This document shows, piece by piece, positions 42,735-50,401 of a stretch of DNA of 64,000 nt. The notes beneath the pieces were generated by a model that saw nothing but the letters and a program-made list of their open reading frames with translations, searched no databases and was not told the origin of the DNA. Source of the stretch: Actinacidiphila acididurans (lineage in GTDB: Bacteria > Actinomycetota > Actinomycetes > Streptomycetales > Streptomycetaceae). Where the stretch lies: NCBI RefSeq assembly GCF_016918855.1, contig NZ_JADKYB010000008.1, forward strand, positions 310,001-374,000, written 5' to 3'. Within the stretch, counting starts at the first letter, position 1. Each line of letters starts with the position of its first letter. The translations under genes and the position numbers were made by a program.

Positions 42735-43567
42735 GTGGCGTGCTCCCGGTAGGCGGTCGGGCGGCGTTCGCCGAGGTGCCGCAGGACCTGGCGGGCCCGG
42801 TCGATCTCCGCGGCCACGTCGAGTTCGGCGACGGCCAGGCCCGCCTTGGCCCAGGTGCGGGCGAGGATGTCACCGCCGGGCCCGACCACCTTGGCCTGGC
42901 CCAGGAAACGCATCCCGCCCATCGAGCCGGTCTGGTTGGAGGAGGCGAGCACCACCTGGTTCTCCGCGGCCCGCGCCTGGTCGTACAGGTCGAACAGCCG
43001 GGCCTGGCGGTCCTGGGCCATCCGCGGGGCCCGGTTGGTGGTGCTGGTGGGCCAGGCGGACAGGCAGGCCAGGACCTGTGCCCCGTCCAGGGCCAGCGAC
43101 CGGGCGGACTCGGGGAAGGTCTTGTCGTAGTCGATGAGCATGCCGACGCGGCCGACCGGCGTGTCGAAGGCGTCGAACCGGTCGCCGGGCGCGTAGGCGG
43201 CGACCTCGCCCGCCGGCAGGTGCACCTTGCGGTGCCGGCCGAGGACGCCGTCGCCGCTCACGCACACCGCGGCGTTGTAGCGCTCGTCACCGGCGTCCTC
43301 GCAGTAGCCGACGCACACCACCATCTCGGCGGCGAGCGCGGCGATGCGCGGGATCAGCGGGTCGTCCGGCTTGAGCGCGGGCGGCAGCGCGTCCGGGTCG
43401 GGGTGCCGCAGGTCGGCCAGGTAGCCGCCGAGCGCGGCGTCGGGCAGCACCAGCAGCCCGGCGCCGGCCGCGCGGGCGTCCTCCACGATCTTGCCGATGC
43501 GCGCGAGGTCGAACTCCAGGTCGCGGCCGAAGTGGGCCGCCGCGGCCGCGATCCGGACGGTGCTCAT
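42731..43567 (-). CDS. Carbon-nitrogen hydrolase paralogue with mutated catalytic triad
   Basis: This 278-residue protein is a full-length nitrilase-superfamily fold closely similar to its upstream neighbour along its whole length. In the family a Glu-Lys-Cys triad does the chemistry. Here the first residue is D43 (LVLPDAALGG), where the paralogue has E43; Lys114 is retained (GRHRKVHLP); and the nucleophile is D146 (GMLIDYDKTFPES) where the paralogue has C148. The codon is GAC, not a near-miss of TGC, so two of three catalytic residues are gone while the fold, the FPES and SSNQTGSMGG loops and the length are intact. It probably does not hydrolyse C-N bonds but may be a partner or regulatory subunit. 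ATG at 43567 overlaps the neighbour's stop (ATGA). Confidence 0.9.
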   Translation of the reverse strand: MSTVRIAAAAAHFGRDLEFDLARIGKIVEDARAAGAGLLVLPDAALGGYLADLRHPDPDALPPALKPDDPLIPRIAALAAEMVVCVGYCEDAGDERYNAAVCVSGDGVLGRHRKVHLPAGEVAAYAPGDRFDAFDTPVGRVGMLIDYDKTFPESARSLALDGAQVLACLSAWPTSTTNRAPRMAQDRQARLFDLYDQARAAENQVVLASSNQTGSMGGMRFLGQAKVVGPGGDILARTWAKAGLAVAELDVAAEIDRARQVLRHLGERRPTAYREHAT

Positions 43568-44415
43568 GCGCTGGCTGCTCCTGCGTACGTGTAGGTTTCC
43601 GGGCGCCGGTCGCGCAGGTGGCCCATGGACCGGCGGGCGGTCTCCAGGGCGCGGGCGACGTCGAGTTCGGCGACCGCCAGGCCCGGTCCGACGCCGGTGC
43701 CGGCCAGGATCTCGCCGCCGGGATCGACGACCTTGGCGCTGCCGACGAAGCGTAGCGACCCGAACGTACCGGCTTGGTTGGCCGACAGCCACACGATCTG
43801 GTTCTCCAGCGCGCGGGCCCGGTCGAACAGGTCGAACCGGCGCTTCCAGCGGTCGTTCGCCAGATCGGCCGCGGGGGCGGTGCGCGCGCCCGGCCAGGCC
43901 GACACCACCACGCCGATCTCGGCGCCGTCCAGCGCCAGCGCGCGGGCGGATTCCGGGAACGCCTTGTCGTAGCAGATCATCATGCCGATCCGGCCGATCG
44001 GCGTGTCGAAGGCGTGGAAACGGTCGCCGGAGGCGTAGGAGGCGTCCTCGCTCAGCGGCTGGTGCACCTTGCGGTGGTTGCCGAGCACCCCGTCGCCGGT
44101 GACGCACACCACGCTGTTGTAGCGCCGGCCGTCCGCCCCGGCCTCGCAGTAGCCGGCGACCACCGTCATCGATCCGGCGAGCGCGGCCAGCCGGCGGATC
44201 TCCGGGCCGTCCGCGGCGAGCGCCGGCGGCCCGGCGTCCAGTTCCCCGTCGTCGTCCAGGCTGAGCAGGTAGCCGCCCAGGCACGCCTCCGGCAGTGCCA
44301 GCAGCCCGACCCCCTGCTCCCTGGCCTCCTCGATCAGCCGGCCGGCCGCCGCGAAGTCCGCTTCGAGGTCGCGGCCGAACGCGGCGGAGGCGGCCGCCAT
44401 CCGAAGGGCGGTCAT
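43564..44415 (-). CDS. Carbon-nitrogen hydrolase (nitrilase superfamily), intact triad
   Basis: This 283-residue enzyme has a complete triad: E43 (LALPEACLGGY), K116 (GNHRKVHQP) and C148 (GMMICYDKAFPES). It should hydrolyse a nitrile, amide or carbamoyl substrate. The nucleophile context CYDK differs from the CWEH of classical Nit1/Nit6803 nitrilases, so the substrate may not be a simple nitrile, although the gene occupies the nitrilase slot of the Nit1C cluster. It lies 25 bases after the GNAT/AIR-synthase gene. A short direct repeat GGGGACCGCATGACC at the junction (about 44411-44425 and 44440-44454) shows local duplication around the two start/stop sites. Its stop overlaps the second hydrolase. 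Confidence 0.93.
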   Translation of the reverse strand: MTALRMAAASAAFGRDLEADFAAAGRLIEEAREQGVGLLALPEACLGGYLLSLDDDGELDAGPPALAADGPEIRRLAALAGSMTVVAGYCEAGADGRRYNSVVCVTGDGVLGNHRKVHQPLSEDASYASGDRFHAFDTPIGRIGMMICYDKAFPESARALALDGAEIGVVVSAWPGARTAPAADLANDRWKRRFDLFDRARALENQIVWLSANQAGTFGSLRFVGSAKVVDPGGEILAGTGVGPGLAVAELDVARALETARRSMGHLRDRRPETYTYAGAASA

Positions 44416-44440
44416 GCGGTCCCCCTGATCATGCGGGTGG

Positions 44441-45892
44441 TCATGCGGTCCCCATTCCGGTCACCGTGGCGGTGACCGCTTCAGTGATGTCTCCGTCGGG
44501 CCAGCGCAGCCCGACCCCGCGGCCGCCGGTCAGTTCCCCGCACACCGCGCCGGTCGCCGGACCCGCGGGCAGCGCGGGCGCGCCCGGTTCGTCCGCGGTG
44601 AGCACGGCGAAGCCGGGGAAGCAGGTCAGCCAGTCGCCCATGGTCGCGGCACGCGGCCGCGGCACGGCGGCCACGTCGAGCACCGCGCCGCAGCCGCTCG
44701 CCTCGGCCAGCATCCCCAGCGTCCCGGCGATCCCGGCCATGGACACGTCCTTGGCGGCCGCGGGCCGGGCGGCGGCCACCGCGCCCGTCATCGCGCGCAG
44801 TTCGCCGGAGCGGCGGTGGGAGGACGAGTCCCACTGCCGGCCCCGGTAGCCCGGCCGCCAGGCCCCGCCGAGGTCGGCGGTGAGCCGGACCGCGTGCCCC
44901 GGCCGGCCGCCACCGCCCGGCACCGGACGGCGGGTCCGGCCGAGCGCGGTCACCGACAGGGCGGCCGGCACCCCCAGTTGGGTGTGCCCGCCGAGCACGG
45001 GCACGCCGTACGCCCGCGCAGCCCGTTCCAGCCCGGCCAGGATGGCCGCCGCGTGCGCGGTGTCCCGGGCGCCCACCGCGTCCAGCAGGCCCAGCGGCGA
45101 AGCGCCCATCGCCGCCAAGTCGTTGACGTTGACCAGGACCGAGCACCAGCCCGCCCACTCCGGGTCCCGCTCGACCATCGACGGCACAATGGCGTCGCAC
45201 GCGGCGATCACATCGGTGCCCGGGACCGGCGCGCCGTCGTCGCCGACGAAGCCGGGGCCGCCGAGCGCGGGCGTCCCGGCGGCCCGCAGACCGGAGAGCA
45301 GCGGTCCCAGCGGGGACTTGACGGCCGCCGAGAGGGCCGCGATCCGCTCGACCGGCCAGCGCATCAGGACGTGCGGCGCGCCCGCGACCGTGACGTCGCG
45401 CACCCGCTGCCAGCCCAGTCTCCGGAACAGCGCCTCGCCGCGGGCCTGCACCGTGGCGTCGAACCGCAGCACGCCCGCGGCCTCCGCCCGGGCGCAGGCC
45501 GCGCGGACCAGCGCCGCCCCGATGCCGCGTCCGCCGCGCACCCGGCGGGTCACGACCAGCCGCCCGCCCTGCCACCAGCCCAGGTCCGGCCCGTCGTCCA
45601 CCGGGCCGAGCCGGACCCCGCCGACCACCGTGCCCTGGTCGTCCCGGGCGATCAGCACGATCGTACGGGGGTCGCCGTCGCGCCCGTCGCGGTCGTCGGC
45701 GGCGAACAGCTCCTGTTCGTGGACGAAGGTCTCCCGGCGCAGCCGCAGGTAGGCGGCCAGGTCCGCCCGGCCGTCCGCCTCCTCGATCCGGAAGGCGGGC
45801 CGGCGGGCCAGGGTGCTGCGGTCGCCGAGCAGCGCCAGGATGTCCTGCGGGTGGTCCACGGCCGGCGCGAGCGCGGATCCGTCGAGGTACAC
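44441..45892 (-). CDS. Fusion of MSMEG_0567/Sll0786 GNAT and Sll0787-type AIR-synthase-like domains
   Basis: This is a 483-residue two-domain protein. The N-terminal part (about 35-190) is a GNAT acetyltransferase with the acetyl-CoA loop RRVRGGRGIGAALVRA and LFRRLGWQRV. The C-terminal part (about 205-480) is an AIR-synthase/PurM-like ATP-binding fold: SMVERDPEWAGWCSVLVNVN, DLAAMGASPLGLLDAV, VLGGHTQLG and AAAKDVSMAGIAGTLGMLAE. In cyanobacteria these are two separate genes (sll0786 and sll0787), so this is a natural fusion that links the two activities. The protein probably activates an amide or carboxylate with ATP and acetylates or transfers an amino compound; the substrate is unknown. The start at 45892 follows the radical SAM gene closely. 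Confidence 0.9.
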   Translation of the reverse strand: MYLDGSALAPAVDHPQDILALLGDRSTLARRPAFRIEEADGRADLAAYLRLRRETFVHEQELFAADDRDGRDGDPRTIVLIARDDQGTVVGGVRLGPVDDGPDLGWWQGGRLVVTRRVRGGRGIGAALVRAACARAEAAGVLRFDATVQARGEALFRRLGWQRVRDVTVAGAPHVLMRWPVERIAALSAAVKSPLGPLLSGLRAAGTPALGGPGFVGDDGAPVPGTDVIAACDAIVPSMVERDPEWAGWCSVLVNVNDLAAMGASPLGLLDAVGARDTAHAAAILAGLERAARAYGVPVLGGHTQLGVPAALSVTALGRTRRPVPGGGGRPGHAVRLTADLGGAWRPGYRGRQWDSSSHRRSGELRAMTGAVAAARPAAAKDVSMAGIAGTLGMLAEASGCGAVLDVAAVPRPRAATMGDWLTCFPGFAVLTADEPGAPALPAGPATGAVCGELTGGRGVGLRWPDGDITEAVTATVTGMGTA

Positions 45893-45896
45893 CGCG

Positions 45897-46982
45897 TCAC
45901 CCGCCCGCTGCCGGCAGCACGCTGCACGCCCCGCACGCCGCGCAGCCGGCCCGCTGGTCGGCGCCGCGCATTCCGGCCGCGCTCAGCTTGTCCGCCACGC
46001 CGCGCGTGACGTACCGCAGCACTTCCGCGCTCGGCGCGCCGATCCCGTCGCGGGCGGCCAGCGTGCCGCGCATCGGCCGGAAGGGCACCACGAACGGGTA
46101 CACGCCCCGTTCGATCAGCCGCCCCGCACCCGCGATCAGCTCGTCCGGGTCCTCGCCCAGGCCCACCAGCAGGTAGGTGGAGACCCGGTTGCGGCCGAAG
46201 ACCCGTACCGCCTCGTCCCACGCCGCCTCGTACTCCGCCATGGGCACGGTCGACTTGCCCGGCATCCAGGCCCTGCGCACCTCGTCGTCCAGCGCCTCGG
46301 CGTGGATGCCGATGGCGGTGGCCCCGGCGTCCCGCAACTCCCGGATCCAGGCCAGGTCGCCGGGCGGCTCGCACTGCACCTGCACCGGCAGCCCGGGCAC
46401 GGCCGCGAGCACCGCCCGCACCGACCGGGCCAGGGCACGGGCGCCGCGGTCCGGCCCGGTGGTGGTGCCGGTGGTCATCACCATCTGCCGCACGCCGTCC
46501 AGCCGCACGGCCGCCTCGGCGACCTCGGCGAGCTGCGCCGGGGTCTTGGCGGCCACGGTGGCGCCCGCGCGCAGCGACTCCTCGATGGTGCAGAAGCGGC
46601 AGCGGTCGGCCTCGGCGTAGCGGATGCAGGTCTGCACGACGGTGGTGGCGAGCACGTCGGCGCCGTGCAGGCGGGCGATCCGCTCGTACGGGATCCCGTC
46701 GGCGGTCGTCAGGTCGTAGAACCTCGGCCGCCGCACAGGGGTCAGGGTGAGCCCGGTGTCCTGGTCGCCGAGCCACACCCGGCCGTCGCGCACCGAGTAG
46801 GGGCTGTTCGGGTTGCGGGGGAGGGCGGCGCCGGCACCGTCGACCAGGACGTGGCCGTCGTCGCTGGGCCCCGCGCCGTCCGGCCGGCGCACGGGTGTCT
46901 CCAGCGCCACTCCGTGCAGGGCGAGTTCGGCGCGGGTCGCGATCCGCACGTCCACCGCCGTCGATCCGGTGCCAACGCTCAC
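45897..46982 (-). CDS. MSMEG_0568-family radical SAM protein
   Basis: This 361-residue protein carries a non-canonical iron-sulphur motif C119-x8-C128-x2-C131 (QTCIRYAEADRCRFCTIEES) instead of CxxxCxxC, as is characteristic of this family. SAM-contact features include VMTTGTTTGPDRGARALARS and VQVQCEPPGD. The C-terminus has extra cysteines (QRAGCAACGACSVLP), perhaps for a second cluster. It should generate a 5'-deoxyadenosyl radical on an unknown small molecule and is a core member of the Nit1C-type cluster. GTG at 46982 lies 10 bases after the MSMEG_0572-like gene, and its stop is 4 bases before the next start. Confidence 0.93.
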   Translation of the reverse strand: MSVGTGSTAVDVRIATRAELALHGVALETPVRRPDGAGPSDDGHVLVDGAGAALPRNPNSPYSVRDGRVWLGDQDTGLTLTPVRRPRFYDLTTADGIPYERIARLHGADVLATTVVQTCIRYAEADRCRFCTIEESLRAGATVAAKTPAQLAEVAEAAVRLDGVRQMVMTTGTTTGPDRGARALARSVRAVLAAVPGLPVQVQCEPPGDLAWIRELRDAGATAIGIHAEALDDEVRRAWMPGKSTVPMAEYEAAWDEAVRVFGRNRVSTYLLVGLGEDPDELIAGAGRLIERGVYPFVVPFRPMRGTLAARDGIGAPSAEVLRYVTRGVADKLSAAGMRGADQRAGCAACGACSVLPAAGG

Positions 46983-46992
46983 GGTGTGCCCC

Positions 46993-47532
46993 TCAGAGCT
47001 GGTAGGTGGAGTTGATGATGGCGCCCTTGCGCGCGTAGTGGATCAGCGCGTCCTGGACGTCGAGCGGGTGGGTGGGGATGACGCCCTCGATCAGGTCCTC
47101 CTCCCGGGCGCCGTGCAGGGACAGCCCGAACCGGCAGCAGTAGACCTTGCCGCCCTCGGTGATGAACGTCCGGAGCTGGTTGTTGATGTTGTGCTCGCCG
47201 GGGAACGCGGAGTTGCCGGTGGTCGGGAAGCCGCGGGTGGCCAGGCAGTTGAGGGAGCCGGGGCCGTAGAAGTAGATGGCGGTCTCGAAGCCCTTGCGCA
47301 GCGCGCGGGTGGCCTGGAGGACCGCGACGAAGGACACCGACGACTCGTGGGCGATGCCGTGCACGAGGGTGAAGTACGACTCGCCGTTCTCCGCCCGGTA
47401 GTCGGGGAAGACCTTGGTCGAGCCGTAGATGCTGGAGCCCTCGGGAAGCGAGGGGTGCGGGATCTCAGCCAGCGACTTCTGCTCGGCCTCGGTGAGGTCG
47501 GCGGACACGGCGGGAAGGGCGGATTCGGACAT
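46993..47532 (-). CDS. MSMEG_0572/Sll0783-family nitrogen-starvation response protein
   Basis: This 179-residue protein contains SIYGSTKVFPDYRAENGESY, FTLVHGIAHESSVSFVAVLQ, FPTTGNSAFPGEHNINNQLR and GKVYCCRFGLSLHGAREEDL. The family is strongly induced by nitrogen limitation in Synechocystis (Sll0783) and is the hallmark of the cluster. The CCRFG cysteines and the conserved HGI/HN histidines suggest a catalytic or cofactor-binding role, but no activity is established. ATG at 47532. The 124-base gap upstream of it, the largest in the operon, may hold an internal promoter. Confidence 0.93.
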   Translation of the reverse strand: MSESALPAVSADLTEAEQKSLAEIPHPSLPEGSSIYGSTKVFPDYRAENGESYFTLVHGIAHESSVSFVAVLQATRALRKGFETAIYFYGPGSLNCLATRGFPTTGNSAFPGEHNINNQLRTFITEGGKVYCCRFGLSLHGAREEDLIEGVIPTHPLDVQDALIHYARKGAIINSTYQL

Positions 47533-47656
47533 GGGTGTCTCCTGGCGGGGGGTTCGGGGGTCACGGAGGTACGAGGGCTGCGGAGGTACGGTCGCGGGGC
47601 CGCGGACGGCGGGTCGCGGATGAGGGGGCGGGTCGGTGCCGGAGTCGGGGCCGGGG

Positions 47657-48493
47657 TCAGTCGTAGAGCGCGGCGAAGGTGTCCCGGAAGACGCGCTCGC
47701 CCAGTTCGCCGCCGGCCGTCGCCGCGGCGAGCCGGGCGTACTCCCCGGCGAAGTCGCCCCACGGCTGGTCGCTGGCGAAGAGCACCCGGTCGTGGCCGAT
47801 GCCGCGGTGCTCGATCTCCCGGGCCAGCCAGCGGGGCGCGAAGCCGATGGCCCAGGAGAGGTCGGTGTAGACGCGTTTGCCGGCCGCGATCCAGTCGAAG
47901 AACCGGCCGCCGGCCAGCTTGATGTGGCCGCTCATCCCGCCGCCGAAGTGCACCAGGTGCACCGCGACGGTGTCGGCGTACTGCTCCACCAGGTGGCCGA
48001 CCTGGTCGATGTCGGAGGCGGCGCCGGGCGAGGTGTGCACGTGCACCACCAGGCCGTACCGCCCGGCGGTGGCGAAGATCCGGTCGAGCTGCGGGCGGCA
48101 GGCCGGGTCGGTGGGGCGCCCGCCGAGCAGGAAGCTGAGCTTGAGCGCCTTCACGCCCCGCTCGCCGGCCAGGGCGAGCGCCTTTTCGGTGCGCGCCTCG
48201 TCCTCCGGGCGCGGCGAGACCCACAGCCCGGCCCGGATCCGGTCGTCGCGCTGCGCGGCCTCGACGGCCAGTTCGTTGAAGGAGAAGGCGATCGCCGGGT
48301 CCGGCACGCCGTAGTTGGGGATGACCAGGGCGCGTTCGGTGCCCTCTGCGTCCAGGTCGGCGATGAGCTGTGCGACGGTGGCCCGGGCGGTGGTGTCCGG
48401 GCCGACCGGCGGCCCGCCGTAGAAGGGGTACGCGGGCAGTACGCCGATGTGGCGGTGGGCGTCGGACACGGGCGCGGTCGTCGTGGTGATCAT
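47657..48493 (-). CDS. Amidohydrolase-family metal-dependent hydrolase
   Basis: This TIM-barrel amidohydrolase of 278 residues has metal ligands visible as HxH at the N-terminus (SDAHRHIG), His in VVHVHTSPG, His in VAVHLVHFGGG and Asp in LFASDQPWGD. It is of the amidohydrolase-2 type that acts on carboxylated or amide ring and side-chain substrates, including decarboxylation. It begins 13 bases after the flavoprotein stop, so it belongs to the operon. I do not recall with certainty whether this gene is in every Nit1C cluster; here it is firmly embedded. ATG at 48493. Confidence 0.88.
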   Translation of the reverse strand: MITTTTAPVSDAHRHIGVLPAYPFYGGPPVGPDTTARATVAQLIADLDAEGTERALVIPNYGVPDPAIAFSFNELAVEAAQRDDRIRAGLWVSPRPEDEARTEKALALAGERGVKALKLSFLLGGRPTDPACRPQLDRIFATAGRYGLVVHVHTSPGAASDIDQVGHLVEQYADTVAVHLVHFGGGMSGHIKLAGGRFFDWIAAGKRVYTDLSWAIGFAPRWLAREIEHRGIGHDRVLFASDQPWGDFAGEYARLAAATAGGELGERVFRDTFAALYD

Positions 48494-48506
48494 GGCGCGG
48501 CTCCCC

Positions 48507-49820
48507 TCAGCCCACCGGCAGCGCGGTGGTCAACTCGGCGGGCGCGCCGGTCAGGGTGCCGCAGACATCGGCGTACCGGCGCGAGGCGTCGATGTGGTTC
48601 GCCAGGAACTCCGCGTCACGGCCCACCGCCTCGAACCGTCCCGACCCCCACGACCACTGCCAGGGCAGGCCCAGGAAGTACAGGCCCGGGGTGCTGGTGA
48701 TGCCGCGCCAGTGCATCGGGTAGCCGCGGCCGTCGAAGGCCGGAACCTCGATCCAGCGGTGGTCGCGGGTGAATCCGGTGCACCAGATCACGCCGGTGAT
48801 CCCGGCCTCAGCGAGGTCGAGCCGGGCCGGTCCCGGCGGCGGCCGCCACACGGGCGTGTACCGCGGCTCGTCCGGCGCGCCGATCCCGCGCGCGGCGATG
48901 TACGCGTCGATCGCGTCCTTGATGCCCTCGGCCACCGCGTCCGCGTGGTCGAGGTCGGCCGCCAGGCCGGCGCCGAACTCCAGCGCGCGGCCGTCGATCC
49001 CGGTCAGCCGCCCGTACAGCCGCATCCCGTCCCGGGCGAAGGCCCGCAGGTCGATGTCCCGGCCGCCGTCGCGCCCGGTGACGTAGTGGTTGACCCGCAT
49101 CCGTACTGCGCCGGCGTCCTCGAACTCGTCGATGGACCTGGCGTAGTGCCCCATCTCGTCCAGCCAGGCCACGCAGTCCCGGCCGCGGTAGAAGCGGGCC
49201 ACCCGCGGCGCGCTGCCCACCGCCAGGTGGACCGTGCGCCCCGCCAGGTGCAGGTCCTCGGCTATCTGGCAGCCGGACTGGCCGGTGCCGACCACCAGCA
49301 CCGCGCCGTCGGGGAGCTGGTCCGGGCCGCGGTAGGCGGAGGAGTGGAGCTGCGCGATCCCGGCCGGCAGCCGCTGGGCCATCACCGGCACCGAGGGGGT
49401 GTGGTAGGGGCCGGTGGCCACCACCACCTGGCCGGCGGTGATGTCCCCCGCCGTGGTAGCCAGTTCGAAGATCCCGGCCGGCGAGCGCCGCAGCCCGGTG
49501 ACGCGGACCCCCTCCACCAGCGGCGGCCGGAAGTGCGCCGCGTAGTCCTGGAGGTAGCGGACGATCTCGTCACGGACCATGAAGCCGTGCGGGTCCGTGC
49601 CCCGGTAGGGGAAACCCGGCAGCTTGCACTGCCAGTTGGGAGTGACCAGGCAGAAGGAGTCCCAGCGGCGCTCGCGCCACTCGTGGCCCACCTCGTGCGC
49701 CTCGATCACCACATGCTCGACGCCGCGCTCGCGCAGGCAGTAGCTGACCGACAGCCCGGCCTGGCCGCCGCCGACGACGGCCACCGGGTAGTGGGTCCCG
49801 CCCGGCCACCGCGCGCTCAC
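48507..49820 (-). CDS. MSMEG_0569-family flavin-dependent oxidoreductase
   Basis: This 437-residue FAD/NADPH-dependent monooxygenase-like protein has the FAD motif VVGGGQAGLSVSYCLRER near the N-terminus, a NADPH-binding second Rossmann region (VLVVGTGQSGCQIAEDL), and the family loops WRERRWDSFCLVTPNWQCKL and GVIWCTGFTRDHRWIEVPAF. Related to flavin-containing monooxygenases, it probably oxygenates nitrogen or a carbonyl in the pathway. GTG at 49820 overlaps the preceding stop (GTGA). It is the second gene of the operon. Confidence 0.93.
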   Translation of the reverse strand: MSARWPGGTHYPVAVVGGGQAGLSVSYCLRERGVEHVVIEAHEVGHEWRERRWDSFCLVTPNWQCKLPGFPYRGTDPHGFMVRDEIVRYLQDYAAHFRPPLVEGVRVTGLRRSPAGIFELATTAGDITAGQVVVATGPYHTPSVPVMAQRLPAGIAQLHSSAYRGPDQLPDGAVLVVGTGQSGCQIAEDLHLAGRTVHLAVGSAPRVARFYRGRDCVAWLDEMGHYARSIDEFEDAGAVRMRVNHYVTGRDGGRDIDLRAFARDGMRLYGRLTGIDGRALEFGAGLAADLDHADAVAEGIKDAIDAYIAARGIGAPDEPRYTPVWRPPPGPARLDLAEAGITGVIWCTGFTRDHRWIEVPAFDGRGYPMHWRGITSTPGLYFLGLPWQWSWGSGRFEAVGRDAEFLANHIDASRRYADVCGTLTGAPAELTTALPVG

Positions 49821-50122
49821 CGCGGGCTCCCGTCGGCGTTCACGATCGACTCGACGGTGACCTTCGCCCCGGCCTGTCCCGCGTACCCCGCGGCGACCCG
49901 CTCGATCCGCGTGAGCTGGTCGGACGCGCCGGTGCAGGCGAAGCCGTACGTGGCCCGCACCCGGTCGCTCGCGATCCCCAGCGCGGTACGGCTGCGCCCC
50001 ACGAAGTCCGCGAGGTCGTACACCGCGCCCGCCGTGACGTAGTCTTCGACCACGGTGGAGGGCGAGTAGCAGCGCTCGGTCGTGCCGTCGGGCCAGCGCA
50101 CATGGAAATAGATCTCAGGCAT
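49817..50122 (-). CDS. MSMEG_0570-family nitrogen-starvation response protein
   Basis: This 101-residue protein leads the operon: MPEIYFHVRWPDGTTERCYS, TVVEDYVTAGAVYDLADFVG, then RATYGFACTGASDQL. The family is small, soluble and known only from Nit1C-type clusters; Cys residues (RCYS, FACTG) are visible but no activity is known. ATG at 50122 has AGGA five bases upstream. Its stop overlaps the flavoprotein start. Upstream is the 279-base divergent control region shared with the kinase gene. Confidence 0.92.
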   Translation of the reverse strand: MPEIYFHVRWPDGTTERCYSPSTVVEDYVTAGAVYDLADFVGRSRTALGIASDRVRATYGFACTGASDQLTRIERVAAGYAGQAGAKVTVESIVNADGSPR

Positions 50123-50201
50123 GACGTCCTTCCATGCGGGGCGCCGAGGTGCCGACACCTCGCCGCCGCGTTGTGGGCACCACTTCAGCCAGCGGCGATT
50201 A

Positions 50202-50219
50202 CCGGATGGCGTCATCCGG
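50202..50219. promoter_or_regulatory. Palindrome between the Nit1C-like operon and the two-component genes
   Basis: CCGGAT-N6-ATCCGG is a perfect 6-6-6 inverted repeat (extended to ATTaCCGGAT / ATCCGGaAT) about 80 bases upstream of the operon and 183 bases before the kinase start. It is the only strong symmetrical site in this 279-base gap and could bind the NarL-type regulator. No clear GlnR box was seen. Confidence 0.5.
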
Positions 50220-50401
50220 AATAAAGGGGCGTTACAGAGTCCTCACAGTGGGTGAGGGTGTGGGTACGCGCTGTTGCCTCCGAGGCAAAGCCGGCTCGGC
50301 CCCGGAACACGCTGAGCTGATGGGAAATCACCGCCGGTATAGGATTGCGATGCCCGTGCCGGTGGCCGTGATCACGCTGTTCCGCGATTCTGGGGGCGCC
50401 C

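Noticed and set aside
41661..50122. Natural-product biosynthetic cluster (radical SAM, glycosyltransferase, flavoprotein)
   Set aside because: The gene families match the known Nit1C/nitrogen-starvation set one by one. No precursor peptide, polyketide or peptide synthetase is present.
50123..50401. GlnR box for nitrogen control of the Nit1C-like operon
   Set aside because: I looked for GTnAC-N6-GAAAC-type half-sites and found only weak partial matches such as GTTAC at about 50230.
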